Shown piece by piece: positions 1 through 5,689 of a stretch of 5,689 nucleotides of DNA. The notes beneath the pieces are model-generated. The model was not told where the DNA came from. It searched no databases and saw only the letters and a list, made by a program, of their open reading frames with translations. The position numbers were made by a program, and so were the translations under genes. Source of the DNA: an uncultured Clostridia bacterium. Its GTDB lineage: Bacteria > Bacillota > Clostridia > Christensenellales > UBA1242. The DNA lies in contig CAMLUY010000068.1 of NCBI GenBank assembly GCA_946487985.1, positions 1 to 5,689 on the forward strand, written 5' to 3'. Each line of letters opens with the position of its first letter. Within the stretch, counting starts at the first letter, position 1.

Positions 1-4
1 ATTC

Positions 5-47
5 ATAATTTTTGCCGCAATTTATTTTGCGGCAAAAATTATTTTTT
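5..47. terminator. Strong stem-loop after the stop codon, T-run on the + strand side
   Basis: Perfect 16-bp inverted repeat: ATAATTTTTGCCGCAA (5-20) pairs with TTGCGGCAAAAATTAT (27-42) around the 6-base loop TTTATT (21-26). The stem begins 7 bases beyond the TAA of the giant gene, so it very likely ends or protects that mRNA. The run of six T (42-47) follows the stem on the + strand. On the minus strand the stem is followed by GAAT up to the window edge, with no U-run. As an intrinsic terminator it therefore reads best for + strand transcription entering from the left, and it may be shared by two convergent genes. Confidence 0.75.
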
Positions 48-49
48 AA

Positions 50-3000
50 TTATTCGCGTTCAGCGTCATCATGCTGATTTGTTTTTTCATTTGTCTGTTC
101 AGCCTGTTTTGCTTGCTCAGGTGCTTCATTTTGTGCAGCTTCTTTTTCGGCTGTATTTTCTTTTCGCTTTTGAAGAAGATTTGCAAGCAGGTGGATTTTA
201 GCCTTTGCAACGGCAGGCTTAATCTCCATGTTCTCAGTGCCGCCTTCCTCTTTTTCTTTTGTTGCCTTCATTGCAGCTTCTTTTGCGGCTTCAATTTTTC
301 TTGCATTTTCTTTTTCAAGCTTAGCCTTTGTTTGTGCTGACATTTTGTCAAACTTCATCTTCAAGTTTTGATTGATTTCTCTTGCTTTTTCAGGTGAGAT
401 GTTTTGTTCAATATCTTTGACAAGCTTGTCCATATCCACGCCCATCTCATCATACAGATTCAAATCAAGCTTGCTGATTTTGAACTCGCCCATATCAATT
501 TCACGGTGTTGGTCGAAAAATTCTTTGTCGCCTTTTGCCAGAGCATTGAAAATGTCTTGTACAAACAGACAGTCAGGATTGTTTTCAAGAAACTCAGAAA
601 TTCTGCCAAGCTTGCCTTCAAGCTGCTTTTTCTGCTCAGCGAATCTCACTCTTTCAAAACGTGCAGCACGAGATGCGCAATCTGCTTTTGTCTGACCAAG
701 TCGAACATAGTCGTCTTTTTCAAGTTCATCTTTCATCTTGAACAGGCCAAGGTTTGCAGATATGCCATCTTCTTTTGCAAGCTTGTCAATTTCTTCATGC
801 TTCTGCGCCTCAGTCAGTTTTGTGCTGCTGATAATGTCAAGATATGCTCCCGCATCAATGCCAAGCTTTTTGCATACGTTTTTGCCTACACCTTCGCGTA
901 TTTGTTCAATACGCTCAGCATATTCCTCTTCACTTTCATCAGGTTGTTTTTCAAATACCGAAGTTTGAAGGGCAGCAATGTTTTGCTGATACTTGTCAAT
1001 ATTGTTCTTGTACTCACGCGTTGCTTGCACTTTTTTATAGTAATCTTTCTGACTGTCAGCAAGCTTTTTGAAATTGCTGTTTTGCACCTTGATTTTGTCT
1101 TTTTCTGCTTCATATTGTTCAGCAGACAACCCGATCTTATCAAGAAGTTGACCAATCAGCTTGTCTTGTTGCTTTGTCGTTTTGCCCTTGCTGAAATATG
1201 AAAGCAAGAACTCACGATTCAGCCCTCGGCTTTCAAAGAATTCAATATAATCATCAAACTCATATCCGTTCTGGTCATCGCGTCTTTTATCTTTTTGCTG
1301 ATTTCTGAACTCTTTTTCTGTAAACTCTCTGCCGTATTCAAATCTTACGCCACTGAGCTCACGGTCAGTGCGGGCGTCAACAACTTTTTCAAGCTCTTTC
1401 ACATGGTTTTCAAAAGACTTTGACACTTTTCCAGCAGCATAATATCTGTTTGCTTTGTCATCAAGGTTTTGCATTGCATTTTCAAAATGCTGCTGCATGT
1501 CAGCACTTTCCATTACATTGTCAATGGCTTCAATATTTGCGCCTTTATCTATGAGAATTTGCTTAAAATTATTTCGAAGCTGTTGGTTTCTGTCTTCGCC
1601 ACTACCTGGCGCTTCCATCATTGAATCAAGCAGCCTTTTCCTTTCGTCATCTTTAAGCCCAACAGCTTCGCACAGCCCATCAAAGCCTTTCGATTTAATA
1701 AGCTCACAACTTTCGGTATGTTTCATCATTTCATCATTGTATGTCAGCCCGTCAACAATCTTTTTACCTTGCTGCTGTTGCAAGAGTATTGAATAAATCT
1801 CCGTTTGATTTCTGCCAGGGAAACGGTTGTTTTTTACTGCGTCCATTACAGCGCTGTGCAAATCTTGCTGCTCCTGCGCTGAAAGGCTTTCAAAAAGTTT
1901 TTGTGTGCCTGAGAAGCGTTCAAGTGTCTTCTTCAAGTCTTGACCAAAAACCGTAGTTTGTGCTTTATAGTCAACGTCTTTTTCCGCATTCAGCACTTTT
2001 GAAATGGCAATTTCGTCCATCATTCCTGCAATCTTGCCGTCAATAATTGCGCCAATCATTTTGTCAGCCAGCGCATACACGTGCACTCTGTCAACAAGAG
2101 CCTTGTCAGTGCGCTCTACCGCAAATGCGCCTGTTGCAGCTGCGGCATCTTCTCGAGTGAGTGGGTGAGCTTCATTGTATTCTGCTTTTACCCTCATCAT
2201 TTGCATGTTTGCGCCAAGCTTCATTTGCAGAAGCATGGTTTGCTGCTCTTTGCTGAGTGATGCAAAATAAGGTGATTTTGCTGCAAATTGCTCTCTTTGC
2301 GCAGCCGCATCAATAATCTTTTCTGGCTTTTGTTCGATATCTTGAAGCTCTGCATTTGGGTCAAAGCATACAAAACTGTCACTTTCAGCGTCATATCGAA
2401 CATACCACTCTTTTGACTTTTCATTTTGCAGCTGTTTCGCAATGTTTGGCACTTTCAATGCTTTTGCCTGCTCTTTCTGATACAATACAGTTGCAGCAGT
2501 AAGTGTAGCCGCGTCCAGAGCTTTCGGGTCGGTAATTTCTATGTTTGTATCACCATTTTTTAAAGTTACTTTGCCTTTGCTAATCTTGAAATGATCTTGC
2601 AGAATCTGTGAAGGGGACTGCTTTTCAAGCGATGACCTCAGCTCTGCTGCCGCATTTTCATCAAGCCCGCTTTCCTTTACAATACTTGAAATCAATTCAT
2701 CTTTTGCAAAGCGTAGCGCGAGTGCTTGTGCCGAGTGCGATTTGTCAATCTTGGTTTTGCTTGGGTCAGCCAAAAGCCCGCCAGATGAAATGTTTGACTT
2801 TTCATTTTCAGCATATATCTCAGCCACTTGGTCGTACAGCCCACCTTGCTCAAACTTGGCAAACAAGAACTGCTGCAAACCAATCATTTCCTGACTTGCA
2901 AGATTTTCATCTTGCGACACAGTTTGAACAAACTTGTTCATCTCATCAAACAGAACCTGCTCGGTAGCGCTTGTGTAGTCGCTTGGCCTTACGCTTTCAT

Positions 3001-5596
3001 CAACAAGAAAGTCCTCAACAAACTTATCTCGCTCGCCAACAACTGAGGCAAGGGTGTATTCTTTTACAAACTTATTCGTAGCCGCTTTGCAATCGTCCAT
3101 CGTTGCTGTCTGCGCATTGTTTACATCAACAACAAGGTGGTGAAACTTATCTAAATCTTCAATTGTCTCATGCTTTTCAAGGTTTTCGCTTGCACGAGCT
3201 TGCACTTGACTGAGCTTGCTTTCCAAAACATCGGCGCTGTCACTCAAAATGCTTTCAGCCTGCTGCCTGCTTGCCACAGGTACAGCATCAATAACCGCTT
3301 CAAGCTTTTCTGTTGAGCCGTTGTGATTTACAGTTATATTGCGGATTATCGCACTCCCATATCTTTCAAAGAAAAGCAACCTTTGCGGCTCAGTGAACTT
3401 ATCTGTTTGAGCATAATATTCCAGCGAATGTATTGTTGTTGACGCAATGTGCGCTCTTTGCAAATCATAAAGGTCGCACTCCATTTGCTGAGCAGAATCA
3501 GCATTATGCATTGCGCCAAGGAATTTATTGAAGTCATCTTGGTTTTCAGCGCTGAAAAGCTCGGCAAGCTGACTTCTTTTTTCCTCTGGCATATCTTGGA
3601 AGAACTTCATTTCAAGCTCTTCGACAGCCTTTGCACGCTCTTCAAGCGAGTGAGCATTGCGAATAAGTTCAAGCTGCTGCACAAGCGCCAGCCTTGACTG
3701 CATCATATCAATATTTTGAAGCTGTTTCATTCCAGGTTCATCAGAATCTTTTACAAATCCAGCCCCAAACTCATCAAACAGCTGTGCAAACTCTATTGCG
3801 AATGGATTGCCTCCATTTTCAATATCGTTGTACATCATCTTGTCGATTATTGCCATTTTTTCGAGAGTTTGTGCATGCAGGTCGTCAAGGTCGCGCTCGC
3901 GTTCAATGAACAAATCACGCTCCTGCTGTGCATCTTCAATTTCGGCTTCTGCCTGCTTGACTTTTTTCTTTGCAATGCGATATGGGTCAAACAAAAGTTT
4001 GCCTGCAAATTGCGACTGTAATATGCCGCCTGCTGACATTGCCAAACCTACAACAGCCATTATGGCGTTGACACCTGGTATCAAAGAGCAAATCATCATA
4101 AACACGCCCACAGTGGCAAGAGTTTCACCTGTAACAGTGTGAAAATTTTTCAGTTTGTCTTTGAATTTTGCGTTCTTTTCTTCAATTTCAAGTTTTTCAA
4201 GCTCTTCTGCGTGTGCAAGAGCTGCTTCTTCACGTTTTTTGCGCGCCTCTTCTGCCGCTGCAAGGTCGTCAGGCTCTTCTTCGCCTTCAAGCTCATCTTC
4301 TTCAACAGGGGGAGGGGTGTCATCAACAGATGGCTCCTCAATTTCCTCTTCCTCTGGTGGCGGAGCGTCTCCCGCATCGGCAGGATTTTCATCAGGTGCT
4401 TCGTCGTATGGCTCAGGTTCAACAATTCCAACAGCTTCGCCATCAGCCTCTGGTTCATCGCTGAACATTACACCATTTTGCGAATCATTTTCAGTAAAGA
4501 CGGTATAGCCTTTTGGTCTGTAATCAAACTTGTACTCAGTATAGCCTCGTTCATCTTGCTCATGTGAAACAAGCGGATAGTCAACTCCGTCAACGCTTGC
4601 AGTGACAATAATCCCGCTTTTCTCGGTTGCGCTGACCGCTGCTGGCGCGATGCCAGTATGCTCCTGCAAGAACTCAAAGCCCTTTGCAAATGCCTGTGAC
4701 GTCTTGCCATCTTTGACCTGCATGTCAATACGCCAGTATTTAGGCGCTTTTGATGTTTTCGCATTTGATATTACAAAGCCAAAGTCGCCGTCTTTGTGCT
4801 GAACAAGCGCGTTTTTACCGCATTGAACAAAACTGCCATTTGTAAAAAGAAGGGTGTCTGTTTTTTTAGCCTTTTCCTGACATACAAAATAATATGGCAT
4901 TGAAGTATCTGAATCAGAAAATTCACATCTGCAAATCTCAAACTTGCCAAGCTTAACCGCGCAGTTCTTTTCACCTGCATTTTCAGCCATGCCTTCCATG
5001 TACATGCCCATCAAATATCCCGGCACACTGCGAATGCTGTTGACGTCTTTAAAAAGTCCGTTCTCGTTTGCAAGCATTTCTTCAACAGTGCTGCGCGGCA
5101 TTGAAACATCAATGCAGGCGTTTTGTGAAAGAGTTGAGAATTTGTACTCTGAAAGTGTTTCGCCGCCGCCATACGAAAGCGACACGTTCGTAGAGCCTAT
5201 TTTTAAAGTGTACGGCTTGCCATCAGTTGCAGTTACATTGATGACAAATTCGTCGCCTGAATGCGACATTTCAATCGCACCAGAATCTTTTGCAATTTTC
5301 AAGCCGCCGTTGTCAAATATAGCCTTCAATTCAGAATTTGCTGACAATGGCTGGCCTGAATGGTCAGTCAAAAGTTCAGGCCTTGCAAGCCTGATAAAAC
5401 TTTCATCTCCACTTTTGGTAATTGAGATAAAGTTGTCCGTGTTGCCTTCGCTGTCAGTCACAGAAAAGTCAAACAACTTGCTGTTGTCCGCTTTTGTCAT
5501 TTTGACATTTTGCGCCAAAGTGTTTTTAATGGTCTTGCCACTTTTGACCGATACAGTATTAAAAATCTGTAAAGGGTATTGTTTTGTATTCGCCAT
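50..5596 (-). CDS. Giant uncharacterised multi-region protein, 1848 aa, with a central hydrophobic hairpin and a long helical body
   Basis: I do not recognise the family. Seen: an uninterrupted frame ending in TAA at 50-52. The chosen start is the ATG at 5594-5596, because AAGAGG lies 6 bases upstream of it; the in-frame TTG two codons earlier directly abuts that AAGAGG and is unlikely to be used. The N-terminus (MANTKQYPLQIF) is not a signal peptide. Order of regions: beta-rich 1-377; acidic/proline linker 379-444; charged helix 445-486; hydrophobic hairpin 492-526; charged helix 540-590; long helical body to about 1730; charged tail 1751-1848. There are only two Trp (288, 1064) and 15 Cys. 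I found no Walker A, HExxH, LPXTG or lipobox. Inference: it acts inside the cell, or is exported or injected without a classical signal, and may contact a membrane through the hairpin. Alternatives are a phage tape-measure or ejection protein, an effector, or a cell-structure protein. The ORF is very secure; the function is unknown. Confidence 0.96.
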   Translation of the reverse strand: MANTKQYPLQIFNTVSVKSGKTIKNTLAQNVKMTKADNSKLFDFSVTDSEGNTDNFISITKSGDESFIRLARPELLTDHSGQPLSANSELKAIFDNGGLKIAKDSGAIEMSHSGDEFVINVTATDGKPYTLKIGSTNVSLSYGGGETLSEYKFSTLSQNACIDVSMPRSTVEEMLANENGLFKDVNSIRSVPGYLMGMYMEGMAENAGEKNCAVKLGKFEICRCEFSDSDTSMPYYFVCQEKAKKTDTLLFTNGSFVQCGKNALVQHKDGDFGFVISNAKTSKAPKYWRIDMQVKDGKTSQAFAKGFEFLQEHTGIAPAAVSATEKSGIIVTASVDGVDYPLVSHEQDERGYTEYKFDYRPKGYTVFTENDSQNGVMFSDEPEADGEAVGIVEPEPYDEAPDENPADAGDAPPPEEEEIEEPSVDDTPPPVEEDELEGEEEPDDLAAAEEARKKREEAALAHAEELEKLEIEEKNAKFKDKLKNFHTVTGETLATVGVFMMICSLIPGVNAIMAVVGLAMSAGGILQSQFAGKLLFDPYRIAKKKVKQAEAEIEDAQQERDLFIERERDLDDLHAQTLEKMAIIDKMMYNDIENGGNPFAIEFAQLFDEFGAGFVKDSDEPGMKQLQNIDMMQSRLALVQQLELIRNAHSLEERAKAVEELEMKFFQDMPEEKRSQLAELFSAENQDDFNKFLGAMHNADSAQQMECDLYDLQRAHIASTTIHSLEYYAQTDKFTEPQRLLFFERYGSAIIRNITVNHNGSTEKLEAVIDAVPVASRQQAESILSDSADVLESKLSQVQARASENLEKHETIEDLDKFHHLVVDVNNAQTATMDDCKAATNKFVKEYTLASVVGERDKFVEDFLVDESVRPSDYTSATEQVLFDEMNKFVQTVSQDENLASQEMIGLQQFLFAKFEQGGLYDQVAEIYAENEKSNISSGGLLADPSKTKIDKSHSAQALALRFAKDELISSIVKESGLDENAAAELRSSLEKQSPSQILQDHFKISKGKVTLKNGDTNIEITDPKALDAATLTAATVLYQKEQAKALKVPNIAKQLQNEKSKEWYVRYDAESDSFVCFDPNAELQDIEQKPEKIIDAAAQREQFAAKSPYFASLSKEQQTMLLQMKLGANMQMMRVKAEYNEAHPLTREDAAAATGAFAVERTDKALVDRVHVYALADKMIGAIIDGKIAGMMDEIAISKVLNAEKDVDYKAQTTVFGQDLKKTLERFSGTQKLFESLSAQEQQDLHSAVMDAVKNNRFPGRNQTEIYSILLQQQQGKKIVDGLTYNDEMMKHTESCELIKSKGFDGLCEAVGLKDDERKRLLDSMMEAPGSGEDRNQQLRNNFKQILIDKGANIEAIDNVMESADMQQHFENAMQNLDDKANRYYAAGKVSKSFENHVKELEKVVDARTDRELSGVRFEYGREFTEKEFRNQQKDKRRDDQNGYEFDDYIEFFESRGLNREFLLSYFSKGKTTKQQDKLIGQLLDKIGLSAEQYEAEKDKIKVQNSNFKKLADSQKDYYKKVQATREYKNNIDKYQQNIAALQTSVFEKQPDESEEEYAERIEQIREGVGKNVCKKLGIDAGAYLDIISSTKLTEAQKHEEIDKLAKEDGISANLGLFKMKDELEKDDYVRLGQTKADCASRAARFERVRFAEQKKQLEGKLGRISEFLENNPDCLFVQDIFNALAKGDKEFFDQHREIDMGEFKISKLDLNLYDEMGVDMDKLVKDIEQNISPEKAREINQNLKMKFDKMSAQTKAKLEKENARKIEAAKEAAMKATKEKEEGGTENMEIKPAVAKAKIHLLANLLQKRKENTAEKEAAQNEAPEQAKQAEQTNEKTNQHDDAERE
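53..346 (-). other. Charged low-complexity C-terminal tail (residues 1751-1848)
   Basis: The tail starts as a Lys/Glu/Ala-rich helix (KAKLEKENARKIEAAKEAAM, 1757-1776), passes through a Gly-Gly break (1785-1786) and one short amphipathic stretch (AKIHLLANLLQKRK, 1799-1812), and ends in a Gln/Glu/Asn-rich, probably disordered run (NEAPEQAKQAEQTNEK, 1823-1838). No cell-wall anchor or C-terminal hydrophobic anchor is present. Confidence 0.7.
407..3979 (-). other. Long helical body of the giant protein (residues 540-1730)
   Basis: The region is rich in E, K, Q, D, A and L, with heptad-like spacing in places (540-590, 1400-1410, 1490-1545) and few prolines; there are none from 1331 to 1551. Many helices seem to begin with a hydrophobic residue followed by Ser, Thr, Asp or Pro and an early Glu, for example LSKEQQ (1114), LSAQEQQ (1238), LTEAQK (1594). 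One beta-containing interruption lies at about 1008-1080. A long alpha-helical rod or solenoid is likely. No enzyme motif was found. Confidence 0.6.
2357..2575 (-). other. Small beta-containing unit inside the helical body (residues 1008-1080)
   Basis: GKVTLKNGDTNIEITDP (1008-1024) and EWYVRYDAESDSFVCFDP (1063-1080) each look like two beta strands joined by an Asn/Gly or Asp/Ser turn, with a helical stretch between them. The second contains one of only two tryptophans. It may be a small inserted alpha/beta domain in an otherwise helical region; its identity is unknown. Confidence 0.4.
4019..4123 (-). other. Hydrophobic hairpin, possible membrane insertion (residues 492-526)
   Basis: This is the only strongly hydrophobic segment of the protein: TLATVGVFMMICSLI (492-506), then Pro-Gly, then VNAIMAVVGLAMSAGGIL (509-526), with no charged residue. 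Each half is 15-18 residues, short for a full transmembrane helix but adequate for a helical hairpin, and the second half is rich in small residues (A, G, S). Flanking charged helices at 445-486 and 540-590 are basic near the hairpin (KFKDKLK before, RIAKKKVK after). Both flanks would then lie on the same side of the membrane. Membrane insertion is inferred, not shown. Confidence 0.65.
4265..4462 (-). other. Acidic, proline-rich linker (residues 379-444)
   Basis: Of 66 residues, 31 are Asp or Glu and 13 are Pro, with no Lys, Arg or His. Runs include PPPEEEEIEEP (412-422) and PPPVEEDELEGEEEPDD (428-444). Such a composition should be extended and disordered, separating the beta-rich N-terminus from the membrane-hairpin and helical part. 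It could act as a flexible spacer or as a docking site for a basic partner; both are inference. Confidence 0.85.
4526..4606 (-). repeat. Internal repeat copy 2 in the protein (residues 331-357)
   Basis: Second copy of the unit at residues 121-153: VTASVDGVDYPL at its start and TEYKF at its end. It is shorter in the middle than copy 1 and lies about 20 residues before the acidic linker. A weaker third relative may be SVTDSEGNTDNFISI at 45-59, which shares only the strand-turn-strand pattern. Confidence 0.45.
5138..5236 (-). repeat. Internal repeat copy 1 in the protein (residues 121-153)
   Basis: Residues 121-153 start VTATDGKPYTL and end SEYKF. They align with the second copy at 331-357, which starts VTASVDGVDYPL and ends TEYKF. 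Shared positions are V-T-A, D-G, a Tyr two residues before Leu, and the closing E-Y-K-F. The middle differs in length by about six residues. This suggests a duplicated beta-hairpin unit; it is seen only at protein level. Confidence 0.45.
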
Positions 5597-5602
5597 TTTC
5601 AA

Positions 5603-5608
5603 CCTCTT
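5603..5608 (-). promoter_or_regulatory. Ribosome binding site that decides the start
   Basis: On the minus strand AAGAGG is followed by the 6-base spacer TTGAAA and then ATG. This spacing is normal for a Shine-Dalgarno site. The spacer itself begins with TTG, an in-frame possible start that would have no gap to the site, so the ATG at 5594-5596 is preferred. Confidence 0.8.
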
Positions 5609-5648
5609 GTTTTTCTCGACTGCCTGCGTTGCAGCCTGAACTTGGTTT

Positions 5649-5676
5649 ATTATTTAAGTAATATATATTTTATCAA
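5649..5676 (-). promoter_or_regulatory. Possible sigma70-type promoter for the giant gene
   Basis: On the minus strand TTGATA (5671-5676) resembles the -35 box TTGACA (5 of 6). After 16 bases comes AATAAT (5649-5654), 5 of 6 to TATAAT but lacking the important first T. A transcript from here would have a leader of roughly 45 bases. The surroundings are extremely AT-rich, so other hexamers, for example TAAAAT overlapping the -35 or TATATT in the spacer, could equally serve as -10 boxes, with a -35 box near or beyond the window edge. That a promoter lies in 5640-5689 is more certain than this exact pair. Confidence 0.45.
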
Positions 5677-5689
5677 ATATCCTATTTAT

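Larger units (their letters stand above)
4466..5596 (-). other. N-terminal beta-rich region of the giant protein (residues 1-377)
   Basis: This region is made of short alternating hydrophobic/polar stretches separated by Gly, Asn and Asp turns, for example FDFSVTDSEGNTDNFISI (42-59), EFVINVTATDG (116-126) and IIVTASVDGVDYPL (329-342). That is typical of beta hairpins and unlike the helical remainder. A more helical patch lies at about 168-210 (TVEEMLANENG, then YLMGMYMEGM). Six of the protein's 15 cysteines fall at 161-259. It could be a binding or targeting module; the fold is not identifiable by eye. Confidence 0.6.

Noticed and set aside
404..1201. 265-codon open frame on the + strand
   Set aside because: It is codon-aligned antisense to the giant gene and stays open because TTA, CTA and TCA codons happen to be absent from the sense strand there. 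Its product is Phe/Leu/Cys-rich mirror sequence. The minus-strand gene has a clear start site and full-length continuity.
4155..4508. Serine-rich 117-codon open frame on the + strand
   Set aside because: The Ser/Gly runs are the antisense reading of the Glu/Asp/Pro codons of the acidic linker, not an independent low-complexity protein.
310..4960. Ten AAGCTT hexamers found by eye, most of them in the first 1.1 kb
   Set aside because: More than chance would give, but those I checked are in frame as AAG CTT for Lys-Leu, common in this helical protein. Codon usage explains them better than a regulatory or uptake motif.
5537..5560. Possible P-loop (SGKT at residues 19-22; similar KGKTT at 1470-1474)
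   Set aside because: The Gly expected five residues before the final Gly of a Walker A motif is missing in both cases (Val15, Ser1466), and no Walker B partner is evident.
50..5596. Confident assignment as a phage tape-measure protein
   Set aside because: Long helices and a hydrophobic segment fit, but the beta-rich N-terminus, the acidic linker and the apparent single-gene transcription unit do not, and no phage genes are visible. It is kept only as a hypothesis.
5600..5602. In-frame TTG start adding two residues
   Set aside because: It immediately abuts AAGAGG, leaving no spacer, while the ATG at 5594-5596 has the normal 6-base gap.
4944..5639. 231-codon open frame on the + strand
   Set aside because: It overlaps the start, ribosome binding site and leader of the giant gene in antisense, and its product has no recognisable feature. 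It is best explained as a shadow.
5612..5640. Short inverted repeat CTGC-GTT-GCAG in the leader
   Set aside because: The stem is only 4 bp with a 3-base loop; too weak to call an operator or riboswitch.

Overview
The window is essentially one gene. A single open reading frame on the minus strand runs from an ATG at 5596-5594 to a TAA at 50-52 and encodes a protein of 1848 residues (estimated at a little over 200 kDa). Only about 49 bases follow it and about 93 bases precede it. I see no second protein gene, tRNA, rRNA, CRISPR array or insertion sequence. Other open frames of 60-265 codons are shadows of this gene.

The source looks bacterial (or a bacterial virus or mobile element). There is a purine-rich Shine-Dalgarno AAGAGG 6 bases before the ATG, an AT-rich upstream stretch with sigma70-like hexamers, and a strong stem-loop right after the stop. 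The gene is moderately AT-rich, and the flanks are clearly more AT-rich. Both Trp residues use TGG and the frame is open under the standard bacterial code, so there is no sign of UGA recoding. A low-to-mid GC, Firmicutes-like gut or anaerobic organism would fit, but the sequence does not prove a phylum.

The protein does not match any family I can name. Its architecture is readable, numbering from the ATG: (1) residues 1-377, a beta-rich, non-secreted N-terminal region containing what looks like an internal duplication (121-153 and 331-357); (2) residues 379-444, a linker of Asp/Glu and Pro with no basic residue; (3) residues 445-486, a charged heptad-like helix; (4) residues 492-526, the only strongly hydrophobic segment, two short stretches split by Pro-Gly; (5) residues 540-590, a second charged helix; (6) residues 591-1730, a very long, mostly helical, Gln/Glu/Lys/Asp-rich and proline-poor body with one small beta-containing unit at about 1008-1080; (7) residues 1751-1848, a highly charged, low-complexity tail. 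There is no signal peptide, sortase motif, Walker A motif or HExxH motif.

The gene appears to be its own transcription unit: promoter-like sequence just upstream, stem-loop just downstream. No operon partner is visible, so function cannot be read from neighbours. The best structural inference is a large intracellular or delivered helical protein with a possible membrane-inserting hairpin. Candidates include a cytoplasmic scaffold or membrane-tethered protein, a virion-ejected or tape-measure-like protein, or an effector. None of these is established.
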